Part shown: positions 63,582-64,000 of the stretch, in pieces | Position numbering within the stretch: position 1 is the first letter of the stretch | How the letters are laid out: every line of letters starts with the position of its first letter | Source of the DNA: Anaerolineaceae bacterium | GTDB taxonomy: Bacteria; Chloroflexota; Anaerolineae; Anaerolineales; Anaerolineaceae | DNA: 64,000 bases | Assembly (NCBI GenBank): GCA_002702705.1 | Contig: PABH01000045.1 | Location: 80,147-144,146, forward strand | Direction of reading: 5' to 3' | Program-made: the position numbers and the translations under genes | The notes under the pieces: model-generated | What the model was told of the DNA's origin: nothing | What the model saw: only the letters and a program-made list of their open reading frames with translations | Database searches by the model: none

Positions 63582-63890
63582 CTAAATCTTGATTTCAATA
63601 TCTACCCCAGCGGGCAGATTCAAACGCATCAACATATCAATTGTTTTTGAATCAGGATCCAAAACATCAATTAATCGATTGTGGGTGCGAATTTCAAAAT
63701 GTTCGTGTGAATCTTTATCAATAAAGGTTGATCGGCGAACTGTAAACCGTTCTTTTTTGGTTGGTAACGGAACTGGGCCAACAACACGGGCGCCACTGCG
63801 TTCTGCAGTATCAACAATTCGTTTCGCGGATTGATCTAACACGCGATGATCATATGCTTTTAAACGGATTCGAATACGTTGTTTTGCCAT
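63582..63890 (-). CDS. rpsJ: 30S ribosomal protein S10
   Basis: A 102-residue S10 (NusE): [20 protein letters not shown], then [20 protein letters not shown] and [24 protein letters not shown] [18 protein letters not shown]. Its Shine-Dalgarno AGGTGA overlaps the tuf stop codon, seven nucleotides away. So tuf and rpsJ are co-transcribed. Confidence 0.97.
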   Translation of the reverse strand: MAKQRIRIRLKAYDHRVLDQSAKRIVDTAERSGARVVGPVPLPTKKERFTVRRSTFIDKDSHEHFEIRTHNRLIDVLDPDSKTIDMLMRLNLPAGVDIEIKI

Positions 63891-63897
63891 TTCTCAC

Positions 63898-64000
63898 CTA
63901 CTCAATGATTCTAGTAATCACGCCAGCGCCTACGGTCAGGCCACCTTCGCGAATAGCGAAGCTTTGACCTTGTTCCAGCGCAACTGGTACGATTAATTCT
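63898..64000 (-). CDS. tuf: Elongation factor Tu (C-terminal end, gene continues beyond window)
   Basis: The last 33 codons of EF-Tu can be read on the minus strand: [20 protein letters not shown], then [10 protein letters not shown] and a TAG stop. This is the conserved end of domain 3, with FAIREGG and TVGAGVI. The rest lies to the right of the window. It precedes rpsJ as in the str-S10 junction of most bacteria. Confidence 0.95.
   Translation of the reverse strand, partial: ELIVPVALEQGQSFAIREGGLTVGAGVITRIIE

Overview
The window looks like a chromosomal segment of a moderately AT-rich, fermentative member of the Chloroflexota, probably class Anaerolineae. This is inference from gene content: an ATP-synthase b subunit fused to the C-terminal part of delta, a Nuo membrane-arm cluster without the NADH module, an Agl23-like (TIGR03663) glycosyltransferase with an NHL propeller, an ECF sigma/DUF5667 pair, an archaeal/eukaryotic-type ProRS and an indolepyruvate oxidoreductase/ADP-forming CoA ligase module. 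No rRNA, tRNA, CRISPR, phage or IS element was found. The window is cut inside mnmA (left) and tuf (right).

Layout. 1-1,850: the end of mnmA, a 430-bp array of about 107-bp tandem repeats carrying palindromes, and a DUF4395 membrane protein. 1,850-7,420 (minus): iorB, iorA, an ADP-forming acyl-CoA synthetase, an SUI1/YciH factor and a small lipoprotein. 7,650-10,770: three tandem Hsp20 genes diverging from an ECF sigma factor and its probable membrane anti-sigma partner. 10,860-17,530: a small GIY-like unknown, an MFS transporter, the 1,136-aa Agl23-like/NHL protein, a 4-TM holin-like protein and a GNAT. 17,750-27,610 (plus): clpC, gmd, an LMW-PTP, a MazG-like protein, proS, a HEAT-like unknown, rpsO and pnp, several with clear promoters or terminators.

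27,660-40,850 (minus): murE, then the Fo part of ATP synthase (atpI, atpB, atpE, b-delta fusion) and, upstream of it, nuoA-H-J-K-L-M-M-N. The peripheral-arm nuo genes and the F1 genes are not here. The second NuoM lacks the usual TM7 lysine. 40,890-43,860: an envelope/sensor-like group (lipoprotein, an overlooked 50-aa membrane protein, and two proteins sharing a SHOCT/YvlB-like helical domain at opposite ends). 43,860-46,710: a tryptophanase-family lyase convergent with mazG.

46,800-64,000 (minus): a nearly complete tuf-S10-spc-alpha ribosomal superoperon from tuf through rpoA and rplQ, then truA, rplM and rpsI. infA is absent from its usual place between map and rpmJ. Two unusually long and strongly structured gaps (rpsJ-rplC and rpsM-rpsK) look like RNA regulatory elements.

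How the genes fit together: IorAB plus the ADP-forming ligase would ferment aryl-pyruvates to aryl-acetates with ATP gain, and the tryptophanase-like lyase would also act on amino acids. Reduced ferredoxin could feed the Nuo membrane arm (with a peripheral arm encoded elsewhere), which would drive the neighbouring ATP synthase. This energy scheme is inference. Several promoters share an extended -10 (TGn) element, and three sit so close to a start codon that leaderless mRNAs are likely.
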